Source: Myoxocephalus aenaeus (lineage: Eukaryota > Chordata > Actinopteri > Perciformes > Cottidae). From it: DNA of 64,000 bases. The notes beneath the pieces were generated by a model that was not told the origin of the DNA, ran no database searches, and saw only the letters and a program-made list of their open reading frames with translations. This document shows, piece by piece, positions 13,381 to 23,917 of this stretch; position 1 is the stretch's first letter, and the number at the start of each line of letters is the position of its first letter. The translations under genes were made by a program, and so were the position numbers. The DNA lies in NCBI GenBank assembly GCA_038501785.1, contig JBAMJR010000198.1, positions 590,001 to 654,000 on the forward strand. The letters are read 5' to 3'.

Positions 13381-13600
13381 TATTACATTACATTTCATTT
13401 AGCTGACGCTTTTATCCAAAGCAACTTACAATAAGTGCATTCAACCATGAGTACAAACTCATAAGAACAAGAATAAAGGAAGTATCATTTCTATAAGTAA
13501 GTGCCATTTAAGTGCTACTAAAGTGCGATTTTATTTATTCAAGGTATAGTCGGAAAAGATGTGTTTTTAGTTTCCAGCGGCATTTAGCATTTTGCTACCA
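13381..13600. mobile_element. Teleost dispersed repeat fragment
   Basis: Contains the motif ATTTAGCTGACGCTTTTATC followed by CAAAGCAACTTACAATAAGTG, which I recognise as very common across teleost genomes. The tail (AAGGTATAGTCGGAAAAGATGTGTTTTTAG) belongs to the same element. I cannot assign the class with certainty. Confidence 0.65.
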
Positions 13601-14335
13601 ACACCAAACGCATTGCATTTGGTCCTTGTGCATAAATGTCTAATACATACTGCGGCGTCCATATCGAATAACTGAACCTCCCGTGAAGACGGGCGTTTAT
13701 TTTTAAGAGAATCTATGCATGTAAATAGTTATTATTGACACTGATATAGAGCGTCATCATTTTAAACCAGCACTGACCGAGCGGACATATTTAATGCAAT
13801 AGAGAGAGGATGTGTTGGCTTCTCCACTCATTATTCATGTTTTCAATGTCCCTATATTACAAATACATACAACACTATTATAATGATTATGAAAACATTA
13901 ACATAATTCCATTTATTATTATTATGAATCAATTATTAACTCTGACTCTCTGCTGGTCCACCTCTGTGCAGGGAGCTTCATGTATTCAACACAAACCGGT
14001 GATTCACAAAGAGATATATTACCATTAAATATATCCATAAACCCGTCAGTGATGAATATCACGTTTGTTTTCATTGTAGAATATCATTATTTATAACAGA
14101 ATAATTAGTCGTTAACCTAAAATATAATTTGAAAGATCTTTTATTGTTAAAATAACAACGTGAAGTACAAGTACTTCTTCGTTATAGTCACCATCATGTC
14201 ATACAATTGTTCTAACACTAAACATATTTAAGGCGGAAACTGTGGTTCAAATTTATTTGATAGTTTATTTCAATCGTTGTTTTTAATTTGGGAAAACCTG
14301 ATGACAAGGATGAAAAACCCAAAATGGATGAAAGG

Positions 14336-14377
14336 TGAATGACGGCGCTTGTTTCACACGACGCGCCGTCATTCACC
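14336..14377. repeat. Hairpin at the outer edge of array A
   Basis: Inverted arms GTGAATGACGGCGC and GCGCCGTCATTCAC flank a short asymmetric loop. The same hairpin lies at the corresponding edge of arm B (about 45262-45303). It separates the unique flank from the CA-rich lead-in and the palindromic array. Confidence 0.75.
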
Positions 14378-14424
14378 CATTCACACACATTCACACCCAT
14401 TCACACACATTCACACACACTCAC

Positions 14425-16263
14425 ACTCTGATGGGATGCTCTACCATCACGGTAGAGCATCACATCAGACTACATTCACACACACTCACACACATTCACA
14501 CACACTCACACTCTGATGTGATGCTCTACCATCACGGTAGAGCATCACATCAGTGACTACATTCACACACACATTCCCTCACACTCTGATGTGATGCTCT
14601 ACCATCACGGTAGAGCATCACATCAGTGACTACATTCACACACACATTCCCTCACACTCTGATGTGATGCTCTACCATCACGGTAGAGCATCACATCAGA
14701 GTGTGAATGTAGTCCTGGAGGGAAACTCTACCATCACGGTAGAGTCTCCCTCCAGAGTGTGAATGTAGACCTGATGGGAGACTCTACCATCATGGTAGAG
14801 TCTCCCGTCAGAGTGTGAATGTAGACCTGGAGGGAGGCTCTACCATCACGGTAGAGTCTCCCCCCAGGACTACATTCACACTCTGAAGGGAGACACTCCA
14901 TCACGGTAGAGTCTCCCATCAGAGTGTGAATGTAGTCCTGGAGGGAAACTCTACCATCACGGTAGAGTCTCCCTCCAGAGTGTGAATGTAGTCCTGATGG
15001 GAGGCTCTACCATCACGGTAGAGTCTCCCATCAGAGTGTGAATGTAGTCCTGACGGGAGACTCTACCATCATGGTAGAGTCTCCCGTCAGAGTGTGAATG
15101 TAGACCTGGAGGGAGGCTCTACCATCACGGTAGAGTCTCCCCCCAGGACTACATTCACACTCTGAAGGGAGACACTCCATCACGGTAGAGTCTCCCCCCA
15201 GGACTACATTCACACTCTGAAGGGAGACACTCCATCACGGTAGAGTCTTCCTCCAGGACTACATTCACACTCTGAAGGGAGACTCTCCATCACGGTAGAG
15301 TCTCCCTCCAGGACTACATTCACACTCTGAAGGGAGACACTCCATCACGGTAGAGTCTTCCTCCAGGACTACATTCACACTCTAAAGGGAGACTCTCCAT
15401 CACGGTAGAGTCTTCCTCCAGGACTACATTCACACTCTGAAGGGAGACTCTCCATCACGGTAGAGTCTCCCTTCAGAGTGTGAATGTAGTCCTGATGGGA
15501 GGCTCTACCATCATGGTAGAGTCTCCCTCCAGAGTGTGAATGTAGTCCTGATGGGAGGCTCTACCATCACGGTAGAGTCTCCCATCAGAGTGTGAATGTA
15601 GTCCTGGAGGGAAACTCTACCATCACGGTAGAGTCTCCCTCCAGAGTGTGAATGTAGTCCTGATGGGAGGCTCTACCATCACGGTAGAGTCTCCCATCAG
15701 AGTGTGAATGTAGTCCTGACGGGAGACTCTACCATCATGGTAGAGTCTCCCGTCAGAGTGTGAATGTAGACCTGGAGGGAGGCTCTACCATCACGGTAGA
15801 GTCTCCCCCCAGGACTACATTCACACTCTGAAGGGAGACACTCCATCACGGTAGAGTCTCCCCCCAGGACTACATTCACACTCTGAAGGGAGACACTCCA
15901 TCACGGTAGAGTCTTCCTCCAGGACTACATTCACACTCTGAAGGGAGACACTCCATCACGGTAGAGTCTCCCCCCAGGACTACATTCACACTCTGAAGGG
16001 AGACACTCCATGACGGTAGAGTCTTCCTCCAGGACTACATTCACACTCTGAAGGGAGACTCTCCATCACGGTAGAGTCTCCCTCCAGGACTACATTCACA
16101 CTCTGAAGGGAGACACTCCATCACGGTAGAGTCTTCCTCCAGGACTACATTCACACTCTGAAGGGAGACACTCCATGACGGTAGAGTCTTCCTCCAGGAC
16201 TACATTCACACTCTGAAGGGAGACTCTCCATCACGGTAGAGTCTCCCTCCAGGACTACATTCA
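14425..16263. repeat. Palindromic minisatellite array A
   Basis: About 33 units of 55-57 bp. The core is CTCTACC-ATCAC-GGTAGAG, a 7-bp-stem palindrome often extended by complementary flanks (GGAGGGAGA / TCTCCCTCC). Many units carry a 2-base core deletion (CTCCATCACGGTAGAG). The roughly 20-base linker between cores (ACTACATTCACACTCTGA) occurs in both orientations, so runs of units switch direction along the array. Open frames of about 60 codons repeat here only because the unit repeats. Confidence 0.93.
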
Positions 16264-16345
16264 TGCACCGTAGGCACAACTACAGGAGCAATTTGGGGTT
16301 AAGTGTCTTGCCCAAGGACACATCGACTATGGCTAGCGGAGCCGG
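16264..16345. mobile_element. Teleost repeat motif at ORF 3' end (arm A)
   Basis: The sequence TTAAGTGTCTTGCCCAAGGA next to GAGCCGGGATCC is a motif I recognise as highly repeated in teleost genomes. It joins the palindromic array to the 3' end of the coiled-coil ORF, whose final residues and stop codon fall within it. The mirrored copy is at about 42812-42893. Confidence 0.55.
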
Positions 16346-17334
16346 GATCCACAGTCGCCCACGGGAGATGGGTTGGGAGAGAAGCAAGATGGAACAGGAG
16401 AGGAGCAAGATGGGATGATAGAGGAGTGAGATGGAATGATAGAGGAGCGAGATGGAATGATAGAGGAGCGAGATGGGATGATAGAGTGAGATGGGATGAT
16501 AGAGGAGTGAGATGGGATGATAGAGGAGCGCGATTCATGATGTTTTCTTTTCATCTTCGCGAGCTCCGTCTCCCTATCCCCCATCCTCCTTCCGAAAAAT
16601 CCTAAACTCTTAATCTTCAGGGCCAGGGAGATGTCCTCCAGGACCCGGATTTCATTTTTCAGGCTTTGCAGCTCTGCCTCCTGGCCTTGCTGCACACGGG
16701 CCAGGTCCTTATTTGTCAAAGTCAGGTCCTTATTTGTCAAAGTCAGGTCCTGATTTGTCAAAGTCAGGTCCTGATTTGTCAAAGTCAGGTCCTGATTTGT
16801 CAAAGTCAGGTCCTGATTTGTCAAAGTCATCTGCTGCACCTTGACCTCCGCAACCTCCTGGTCATATGCAAATCTCTTGATGGAGGACGCCCAGTGCTTT
16901 TCTTTTCTTGTGTTCTCCTCCTCAAGAGAGTAGACCTTGACCTTCCAGGTATTTATGCACTGGTAGAAGCGCTCGCTTTTCGACTTAAGTTCCGCCTGGA
17001 GGCCGAGGACCTTTTCCTCCAGCGTTTTGACCTTACGTTCCTGAGAGAGATTAACCTTGTCTTTCAGCAGATCACGTTCTGTATTGGTGGTCTTCGTGTA
17101 CTGGCTGATTATCCAGGCTTGAGATTCAACTATGGCCTTGAGTCTCGCTGACTTGTGTCTCTCCTCCTCCAGGTTTCGGGTGGACATTTGCTCAAAGACA
17201 CGGGCCCTCTCTCTGTCTAACCTGCTCCTCTCGTCGAACACGTGGCAGATTAACATCTCGGACTCAGTTAACGCTCGCATGAAGTTAAATCTGATTGGAT
17301 GGTCCTGATGAGCTAGATAGTGATCTCCACTCAT
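16333..17334 (-). CDS. Unrecognised 333-aa coiled-coil protein, arm A copy
   Basis: Intronless ORF; I recognise no family. The first in-frame ATG is at 17334, context AACATGAGT; the frame is open about 35 codons further upstream but without another ATG. Residues about 30-170 are charged and heptad-like (Leu/Ile/Val spaced among Glu, Lys, Arg), predicting coiled coil. Residues about 170-211 are six tandem heptads of the LTNQDLT type, encoded by a 21-bp minisatellite. Residues about 270-316 are SSIIPSH/R repeats. No signal peptide or membrane segment is seen, and no transposase, polymerase or nuclease motif. The C-terminus runs into a dispersed repeat. Translation is identical to the arm B copy at 41823-42824. 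It may be a teleost-specific gene, a captured gene fragment, or an untranscribed relic. Confidence 0.55.
   Translation of the reverse strand: MSGDHYLAHQDHPIRFNFMRALTESEMLICHVFDERSRLDRERARVFEQMSTRNLEEERHKSARLKAIVESQAWIISQYTKTTNTERDLLKDKVNLSQERKVKTLEEKVLGLQAELKSKSERFYQCINTWKVKVYSLEEENTRKEKHWASSIKRFAYDQEVAEVKVQQMTLTNQDLTLTNQDLTLTNQDLTLTNQDLTLTNKDLTLTNKDLARVQQGQEAELQSLKNEIRVLEDISLALKIKSLGFFGRRMGDRETELAKMKRKHHESRSSIIPSHSSIIPSHSIIPSRSSIIPSRSSIIPSHSSIIPSCSSPVPSCFSPNPSPVGDCGSRLR
16702..16827 (-). repeat. 21-bp coding minisatellite, six units (arm A)
   Basis: Six tandem 21-base units, each encoding one LTNQDLT or LTNKDLT heptad. Because 21 is divisible by three and by one heptad, copy changes leave both frame and coiled-coil register intact. 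Confidence 0.95.
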
Positions 17335-17747
17335 GTTGATGTCTGAATCAGGCTGAACAGATGCGGCGGATTTGGCTTCACTTGAACTAATCGTGTTTGA
17401 AGATATTACTTGTCGATTAAAGATTTTCGTTGTCTTCAAAAGTCTGTCTTGTTAGTAAAATCCTGGTTTTCTTTGTTCCTGTGAAGGATCCTCTTCAGCT
17501 GGTTTGAGAGAGAATGCGTCTCTGTGGGCTATAAGAGAGTTTTAGAATCCCTCAGTTTGGCTTTGAATAGAACTTGATGATGTCACAAGTCATGCATGGC
17601 CAACCTTCAGGGGCTTTCCATCGCCATGGGAACAACAATGACTACAAACCAAGATGGAATCAAGTAAAAGAACTACAAAACCCAGAACAAAGGAAACAGT
17701 TACATTAATATATTCAAAATTTTATATAAGCATATTTATATCTATAT

Positions 17748-19014
17748 TAGTGCTGTCATATTAGCGCGTTATTAACGGCGTAAACGCAAACCAATTTTAA
17801 CGCCGTCAATTTTATTAACGGCGTTAATGCATTTTACTTAATGCTTTTTTTTTTCTACGCGAGCGCCACACCGGATGTAGGTCAACCGGAAGCAAAACAA
17901 TAGGCACGCCGTTTGGGCTTGGAAGCTAGGCTAACGTTACGGTTTGAAATGAATGAATGGTGAGCGCGATACGGCAAAATGAATGATATTCAGTGAACTG
18001 CGAACAGGTGCGCGTGCCAGAAGGGAGCGCGAGTGAACACATTGAACACAGCAGGAGAGAACGCAACGTTAGCCAGCTAGCTAAAGCTCCGGTGGGAAAT
18101 GATTAGCTTAAGCCGTGTTCACCAGCACACATTATATGCAATGCAATATAATGCATGACGAGTATTTAATGACTTATCAATACATAGGTTATATATCAAG
18201 GTTGGCAGGTCTGAATAAGGCTAAACTAGAAGTTAACACTAATACAAACATTATTTTTGCAGAATGAGTGTGTTAGGGGAGAAGGATGCAGCCATTGTTA
18301 AACAGCTGGATTGAAATGCAGCTGGAACTGGTCGTGGCTAAAACTGGAAGGCAAGGTCTCAATAAAAGGGCAAGAGGTGTCCTTTCATCTAGGAGATGTA
18401 TTCTCCTAAATCAACAGGCAGGGATTCACCAGATGCATTCTCTGCATCAAAGATATAAATGATGCTAACAAAGGCAGCCATGCTCTCCCTTACCACATTG
18501 TGCCTCATATACTGTAAATGTTAGACCCAGTGACAGGCTGGCATGAAATGGCTTGCATAATACTTAGTAAGGAGGCCATAATAATGTTTGACTCATGGCT
18601 GAAGTTAAGTTTCTCCAGCTCTCTCCAGGTTGGCAAAAAAAGCATCTCAAAATGCATCAGATTGATGCTTTAAAATATGGAATATTTAAATTTTTCTTAC
18701 GGGGGAGCATGCCCCGGGACCCCCTAGAGGGGTAATATCCTTCTCACCTTTTTCACCCCTGACCCGTTTTCATGCCTGGTGCACTCCATCATTTTATTTT
18801 GTAAACCCTTGTTTACCTGAAATGTGCAGTAATTTTATTTTGTACCGCCTTGTTTGGCAGTTGTTTTTCAATAAAATAAAGCAAGCCAATCCACTTTTTC
18901 ATGTTGATAAGAGCATTAAAATGCGGAAGAAAAAAAAATGCGATTAATTGCGAGTTAACTATGACATAAATGCGATTAATCGCGATTAAATATTTTAAAC
19001 GCTTGACAGCACTA
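17748..19014. mobile_element. hAT-like non-autonomous element, arm A
   Basis: 1267 bp bounded by terminal inverted repeats TAGTGCTGTCA ... TGACAGCACTA, with subterminal TTAATCGCGATTAA/TTAACGGCG palindromes. Flanking octamers ATCTATAT and ATATATAT differ at one base and could be an 8-bp target duplication, as in hAT elements. No transposase ORF is present, so it would need a transposase in trans. The same element is inverted at 40144-41409; the two match closely except in the final 90 bp. Confidence 0.7.
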
Positions 19015-19418
19015 ATATATATATATTTATATACATATATATATATATATATATCTTTATAGCATACTGTACTTTTAGTTTTTATGACATTTTTATTTTA
19101 AAAGCGGGAGACACAAGTTAAGTCAGTTGAATTATTTACTCTCCAGATTTTATATAAATCAACTGATGATGCATTAAAGATTACGCTGGTAAATATAAGA
19201 TATGCTTGTTAATTACCAGCTACAATATTTAAGTTATAAAAACATCAATTTAACATCAATCATATTAAAACCTTTTTTTTTTTAATTGGGACATTCTGCA
19301 TCATGAGTACCTTTAACACTTTTTTCTTTTAGGTGAAACGTTTAATGACTTGTACTTGCAACAGTATTTATACACTTTGGTAATACTTATGTTGCTAAAA
19401 GTTACAATGAACTCAGTG

Positions 19419-19736
19419 TGTTGATTCTGGCGCCCCCTGTGGACTAAAACGGTAGTGTTGCCTTTAGAAAACCTCTCATTCCGGCAGTCTGCCCTCTGGA
19501 GGACCGGTCTCTGGGCTGAAGGACTTTCTGGTGAACCGGCATGATGTCATCTGATTTTGCGAAGAATACAACCCACAGTAACTTTTAAGTAAAAATTCTA
19601 AATACTTTTACCAACGCCTGGTTTCTGTTTCAGTTATTGTGGGACTTTGAATTCAAACTAACCTTTTAAAACCAGTCACACAATACTTTAAAAAACCAGT
19701 TACACAACAACAAACACACTCTATTGGACTGCCTTT
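19419..19736. repeat. 318-bp segment S, copy 1
   Basis: Matches the reverse complement of 45892-46209 over 318 bases with only a few substitutions. It lies between arm A and the 3' end of atp5f1c, on the inner side of arm A. Its partner is on the outer side of arm B. No coding potential; neither end shows clear transposon termini. Confidence 0.85.
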
Positions 19737-19855
19737 CAAATGTGGAGGGTGAAATCCAGAAGAGTGAAGCATCGACATTTGCTTTTCTCATCAGTATTTA
19801 TTGTGAGGAAAGACAGCTACAGGGACAGATGAGAAGCATGAAGGTTCCTGTAAGG

Positions 19856-19861
19856 TTTATT
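19856..19861 (-). terminator. atp5f1c polyadenylation signal
   Basis: AATAAA on the minus strand, about 100 bases downstream of the proposed terminal exon start at 19964. A second AATAAA lies at about 19797-19802. Confidence 0.6.
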
Positions 19862-20335
19862 TTTCTCCATATATTTTACAAATAAAAGCACAAAATGTTC
19901 TCTCGACACCACGACAGCATCTGAAGTACTTTAGGTAATGGAAACGAAGATCTCGCCCATTTATCTGCAAAGAAAGAAAAATAGAATTTAAAAAAAAGGT
20001 AAGAAAGTGAACACAAACGGCCCTTTAAACTTGGCTGGAGACGGAGGGAAACTCTGGAGGTACTATGAAACCTAAAAAGGGAATCTAGACTTTATATATC
20101 CAGGAATTTATGTCACAATTCTACATAAAAGGATCCTAACACTAGTGTTACCTCCTCTGTATAAACAAGCCTCAGGTCCTGAGTTCAGCAGAGAATGAGG
20201 AGGAGCAGATGGAGTCGGAGAGGAATTAGTCTCACGAGAATGTGATGGACTTTGGACATTTTACAGAGACATGCATAGTAAAGTTAAGGGAGTGATGGAG
20301 GGGAAGAGAGAAAACACAGCGGACGGGGAAAAGAC

Positions 20336-23300
20336 TTACAGAGCAGCGGCTCCGGAGATGATCTCAATGAGCTCCTTGGTGATGACCGCCTGCCTGGTGC
20401 GGTTGAAGGTGAGGGTCAGCTTGTCAATCATCTCAGCTGAAGGGAGGGAAACACGTCGGTCAACGTGGAAATGTAAAACTTTACTTAAAAAATACAACTC
20501 GGCACCGAACTTCTGTCTCCTGAAATAAATCCTAACAAGACGCGAAAAGTGACGATCGTGACGCGATATTATATTCCATTAAAAGACGTTCAAGATGAGC
20601 TGAAAAGTGGACCAGAGCAGCCTTCAAGAGGACACACGGGAAGTCACGGAAATATTTACGTCTCGTTAAAGCCACCTGTAGTTTGCAGACCACGTTCAGG
20701 TTTATTCATATGAAGTGCTATCCTTCGTATTTGCAGCTCATTTTGCTAAGTTAGATATAAATAACCTTTACTGTTTTCATCGTCAACGCATGCTTGTTAA
20801 CAGATTAATTCGGCATTTCTACGACACAAGATGTTCAATATCAAAACTAAGACAATCGGCTCGTTTCCCATCATGCCCTGGGTTTTGATGCACCACCTGG
20901 CTCGTCTCCAACGAGCCAATACTTACATGACGCCATCACATGCTTGCAGTTTGGCACTGTAGCAATTACCAAGAACACGTGACATAAACCGGCTACTCGG
21001 CTGCTCGCAAATACTGCAGCGAGTATCGGGGACAGACCTCCATTTTCTCATGGAGGTTTAAATCAGATTCTGCAAGGTACTGAACCCCGATGTCACCAAG
21101 AACCTCTAAATCCCGTTTCAGAACACGCTTCAGATCCCCGATGTGTCGGAGAAGCATTTTACCGGCGCGCTCCTGAAAGAAAGAGCGTGCCAGACGGGTT
21201 CTTACAGGCGTTCTTGCTGGCGCTGTCCATGGCGGTCATCCTGGCGCTCTGCTCAGCGGTGGTGGACTCCTTCATGGCCATGTAGAGGATGTTGATCAGA
21301 GCGAACTCCTGGTAGTTCCTCAGCACGTCGGCGTCAATGTCGTCATAGATGCCCATGCTCTCTGTCGGGGGAGGAGCACACGGTGTTCAGTACCTCTCTC
21401 TCTCTGTGGAGGGGACGCCCGAGGATCTCTGCACACATTTAGTTTGTCTAAAACTCCAACTGTACCTGCGTTAGCAACGGTGTCTATGGAGAACAGAGGC
21501 TTGCTGTCCGTCTTGTACGAGATCACAGACCTGCGTCAGAGAAAGAGATTCATTTTTAAATCTGTCGCGGCTCACGCCACATGAAATTAGATTTTTTTTT
21601 TTTTGCAATTTTAAATAAACAAAACAAAAAAGGAGAAAGTAAAACGCGAGATGCGAACCTGAACTTGTTGTAGACGACGGAGCCCTGGTCAAACTCATAC
21701 CCAGAGTTGAGCAGCTCGGCGGCGACGATTGAAGCGTCGCCGAAGGTGGGGGGGAGGCGGCCGATCTCCTTACAGTTCAGCATGATGTGTTGTCCGTGAG
21801 TTCTGGTCAGGAAATCAATCAAAATGCACATTTATTTATAGATTTTAAAATAAGAAAAGTCTCATAAGAGAGATGTAATGAAACAGAAATAATATAATTT
21901 CTCCCTGCAGAGAGTACAGTTATAGAAAAGAGGGTGAAAACTTGTAATATTGGGAAATAATGCTAAAGCCAAATGTTTATTTCATGCCCATATTCTCCAA
22001 ATCTCTATCAAAACCCGCCCATTGGTCTATTCGGGTGCAAAGAGGTGAAGCATGCCGAGCTTCACCCGTTTCCAGCTTTTATGCTTCAGCCAACAAAACA
22101 AATACGGCAATCAAATCATTAGTGTAATATAAACTTCAGCATAATAAATGTATTGCTAAAATTGTAAAAAAAACAACAACAAAAAAACTGTGTGACTTTT
22201 ACCAACATGGAAGCTACAACACATCTGATTTGGGATTAGCAATTTAGTTAGCTGTTCTTAACCCTCTCACCGCGACACAAGACTATAAATATCACCAAAT
22301 TTCTGCCGCAAATAAACAGCGACATCAGCTGGTCTGAAACGCCCGACACCGAACTGTTGTCCTTCAATAAATGTTCTAAAAGACGAGCGTCTCCGTTGTG
22401 TACCTGTTCAGGATGTTCCTCAGCTTGTCCCCCACATTGATCACCATGACCTCCTTGCCAGCGCCGGTGAGATCGGCGATCTCTCTCTTGATGTGTTTGG
22501 CCACATTGGAGTGGATGGCGCCGCAGAGCCCGCGGTCGGAAGTCACGCCAATGAGCAAGTGCTTGGCGGTCTTGTCCTCCGGCGCCTTGATGTCGGCCTT
22601 CTCGTAGAGGGCTGGAGAGCAGAGAGGAAACAGTGGAAACTTAGACTTTCATTTATTTATTTTTAAACACACCAAGGGTAAAAAGGTAAAAAGGACAAGA
22701 CAGGTGTACCGACCCAGAGCTCCAGCGCCGTACACCCTGGCCGGCTTCAGCTGCCTCTCAGCACGAGCGTACTTGGCGGCGGCCACCATTTTCATGGACT
22801 TGGTGATTTTCTGGATGTTCTTGATGGACTTCAACCGGATGGTGACTAAAGAAAAGAAAAGGCGTTACTAAACCGGTCAACGTGGGGATTAAAACATCAA
22901 CTGTGAGGATATAAATGTAGTTAAAAGCACTCTAAACTACCCGGCAACCTGATTATCCTTAAATACTGGCTTCATCCTGAATCACTAAGGCAGGCTCAAG
23001 TTGTTTAATGCCGGTATTGAAGCATAATCACCTTCAACCAAAACAGACCGCAGAGGCAGGGAATCTAGTTAAAATACTTTTAGCTGTAAACTACAAGTTT
23101 GCATGCAAAACATTAGTGGTTTTATTTATTTTTAAATATATTAAAACCCATGTTTTGAAGCGTGTAAACAAATACTTGTGAACTCACAGATGTGAACCCT
23201 CCATTTATCTCAGAATGTATTTAAGCAGAGATCATCTTGCATGTGGTGTGTCGTCAGTGTGAGCTTATAGTCTGTTGTCTTTGCATATTTAAGAGGGCAG

Positions 23301-23917
23301 AATGCAAAAGTACTTACTGTCCTTCAAGGTAGCCATGTTCCTGACCTGCCCACTGTGAACACAAATACTGCATGTGAGCTTCAGCTGCACGCATTAGCGA
23401 CACGTCACGGCTTTAACAACACAGTCTAACACCAACAGCAGCTCATGTCACGTTAGAAGGAGACTCATTTCGATATAAACGTAAGTCACTTTGTTTGCTA
23501 GCTAGCGCTGCAAGTGTGCAGGCGTCAGTTAGCTTTGACAGGTAGCCTAGCTATCTATCTATCTATATATATATATTTATTTATTTATATATGTGCCTGT
23601 GCTTGAGGATGTAGTTAAACGTAATCCAGTCTTTAATTGGTTAAAGGTTTACTCTCTTGGCTGGTTTCTCGCACAATGTCAGACAGTTTAAGCTAGCAGC
23701 AAACCGCTGTCATTCATTAGCCGCGGCCTCCACGTTAGCACGTCCTTGCGTTCAATAACTTCCTTTTTCACAGACTACAAGTTACACATTTAGTCCAATC
23801 AAGTGGCAGGTGATGTAAATGCTAATAAGAAACAAGCATATATTATGTGGAAGTATTTAAAGGCGTTTGACTTTACCATTGTGGGGAGAACACCAACGCG
23901 CTGGTCCTGGCGAACAT
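20336..23917 (-). CDS. atp5f1c: ATP synthase F1 subunit gamma, mitochondrial
   Basis: Central rotor shaft of mitochondrial F1Fo-ATP synthase, on the matrix side of the inner membrane. Coding exons in sense order: 23917-23877, 23352-23318, 22845-22714, 22611-22404, 21802-21659, 21530-21466, 21361-21206, 20436-20336. They total 882 nt, giving 293 aa, close to the vertebrate length of just under 300. The N-terminus (MFARTSALVFSPQ...) is a short basic-hydrophobic mitochondrial presequence. It is followed by ATLKDITIRLKSIKNIQKI, the start of the N-terminal helix, and later by the gamma-signature helix ending ISGAAAL. All junctions keep frame. The exon 3 donor (GTCGGT at 22713) is chosen by frame and is weak. 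A further 3' exon probably starts at 19964 (see findings). It shares its promoter region with kin. Confidence 0.96.

Larger units (their letters stand above)
13821..19014. repeat. Arm A of large inverted duplication
   Basis: This 5194-bp stretch is present in reverse complement at 40144-45816. Order from outside in: a 520-bp flank, a hairpin GTGAATGACGGCGC ... GCGCCGTCATTCAC (14336-14377), the palindromic array, the coiled-coil ORF (minus strand), its upstream region, and a hAT-like element. The ORF portion is identical in both arms. Scattered substitutions appear in the outer 300 bp, and mismatches cluster in the last 90 bp of the hAT-like element (from about 18924). The length difference from arm B is explained by array copy number. 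Confidence 0.93.

Noticed and set aside
14734..15213. Repeated 60-residue ORFs (also at 15697-15879 and several times in 43278-44957)
   Set aside because: They recur only because the minisatellite unit recurs and have no start context, conservation or independent support.
14425..16263. CRISPR-like array of palindromic repeats with spacers
   Set aside because: The linkers are nearly identical to each other and occur in both orientations, there are no cas genes, and the context is a vertebrate nuclear genome. It is a palindromic minisatellite.
16666..17151. 161-residue ORF opposite the coiled-coil gene (mirrored at 42006-42491)
   Set aside because: Antisense shadow; its repeats (LICQSQV) are the reverse-strand reading of the LTNQDLT units.
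17335..17439. N-terminal extension of the coiled-coil ORF to 368 residues
   Set aside because: The frame is open but its first codon is TTG; the first ATG is at 17334 (41823 in arm B), so the 333-residue form is preferred.
17748..19014. Autonomous transposon
   Set aside because: No ORF of transposase length or motif lies between the terminal repeats; it is non-autonomous.
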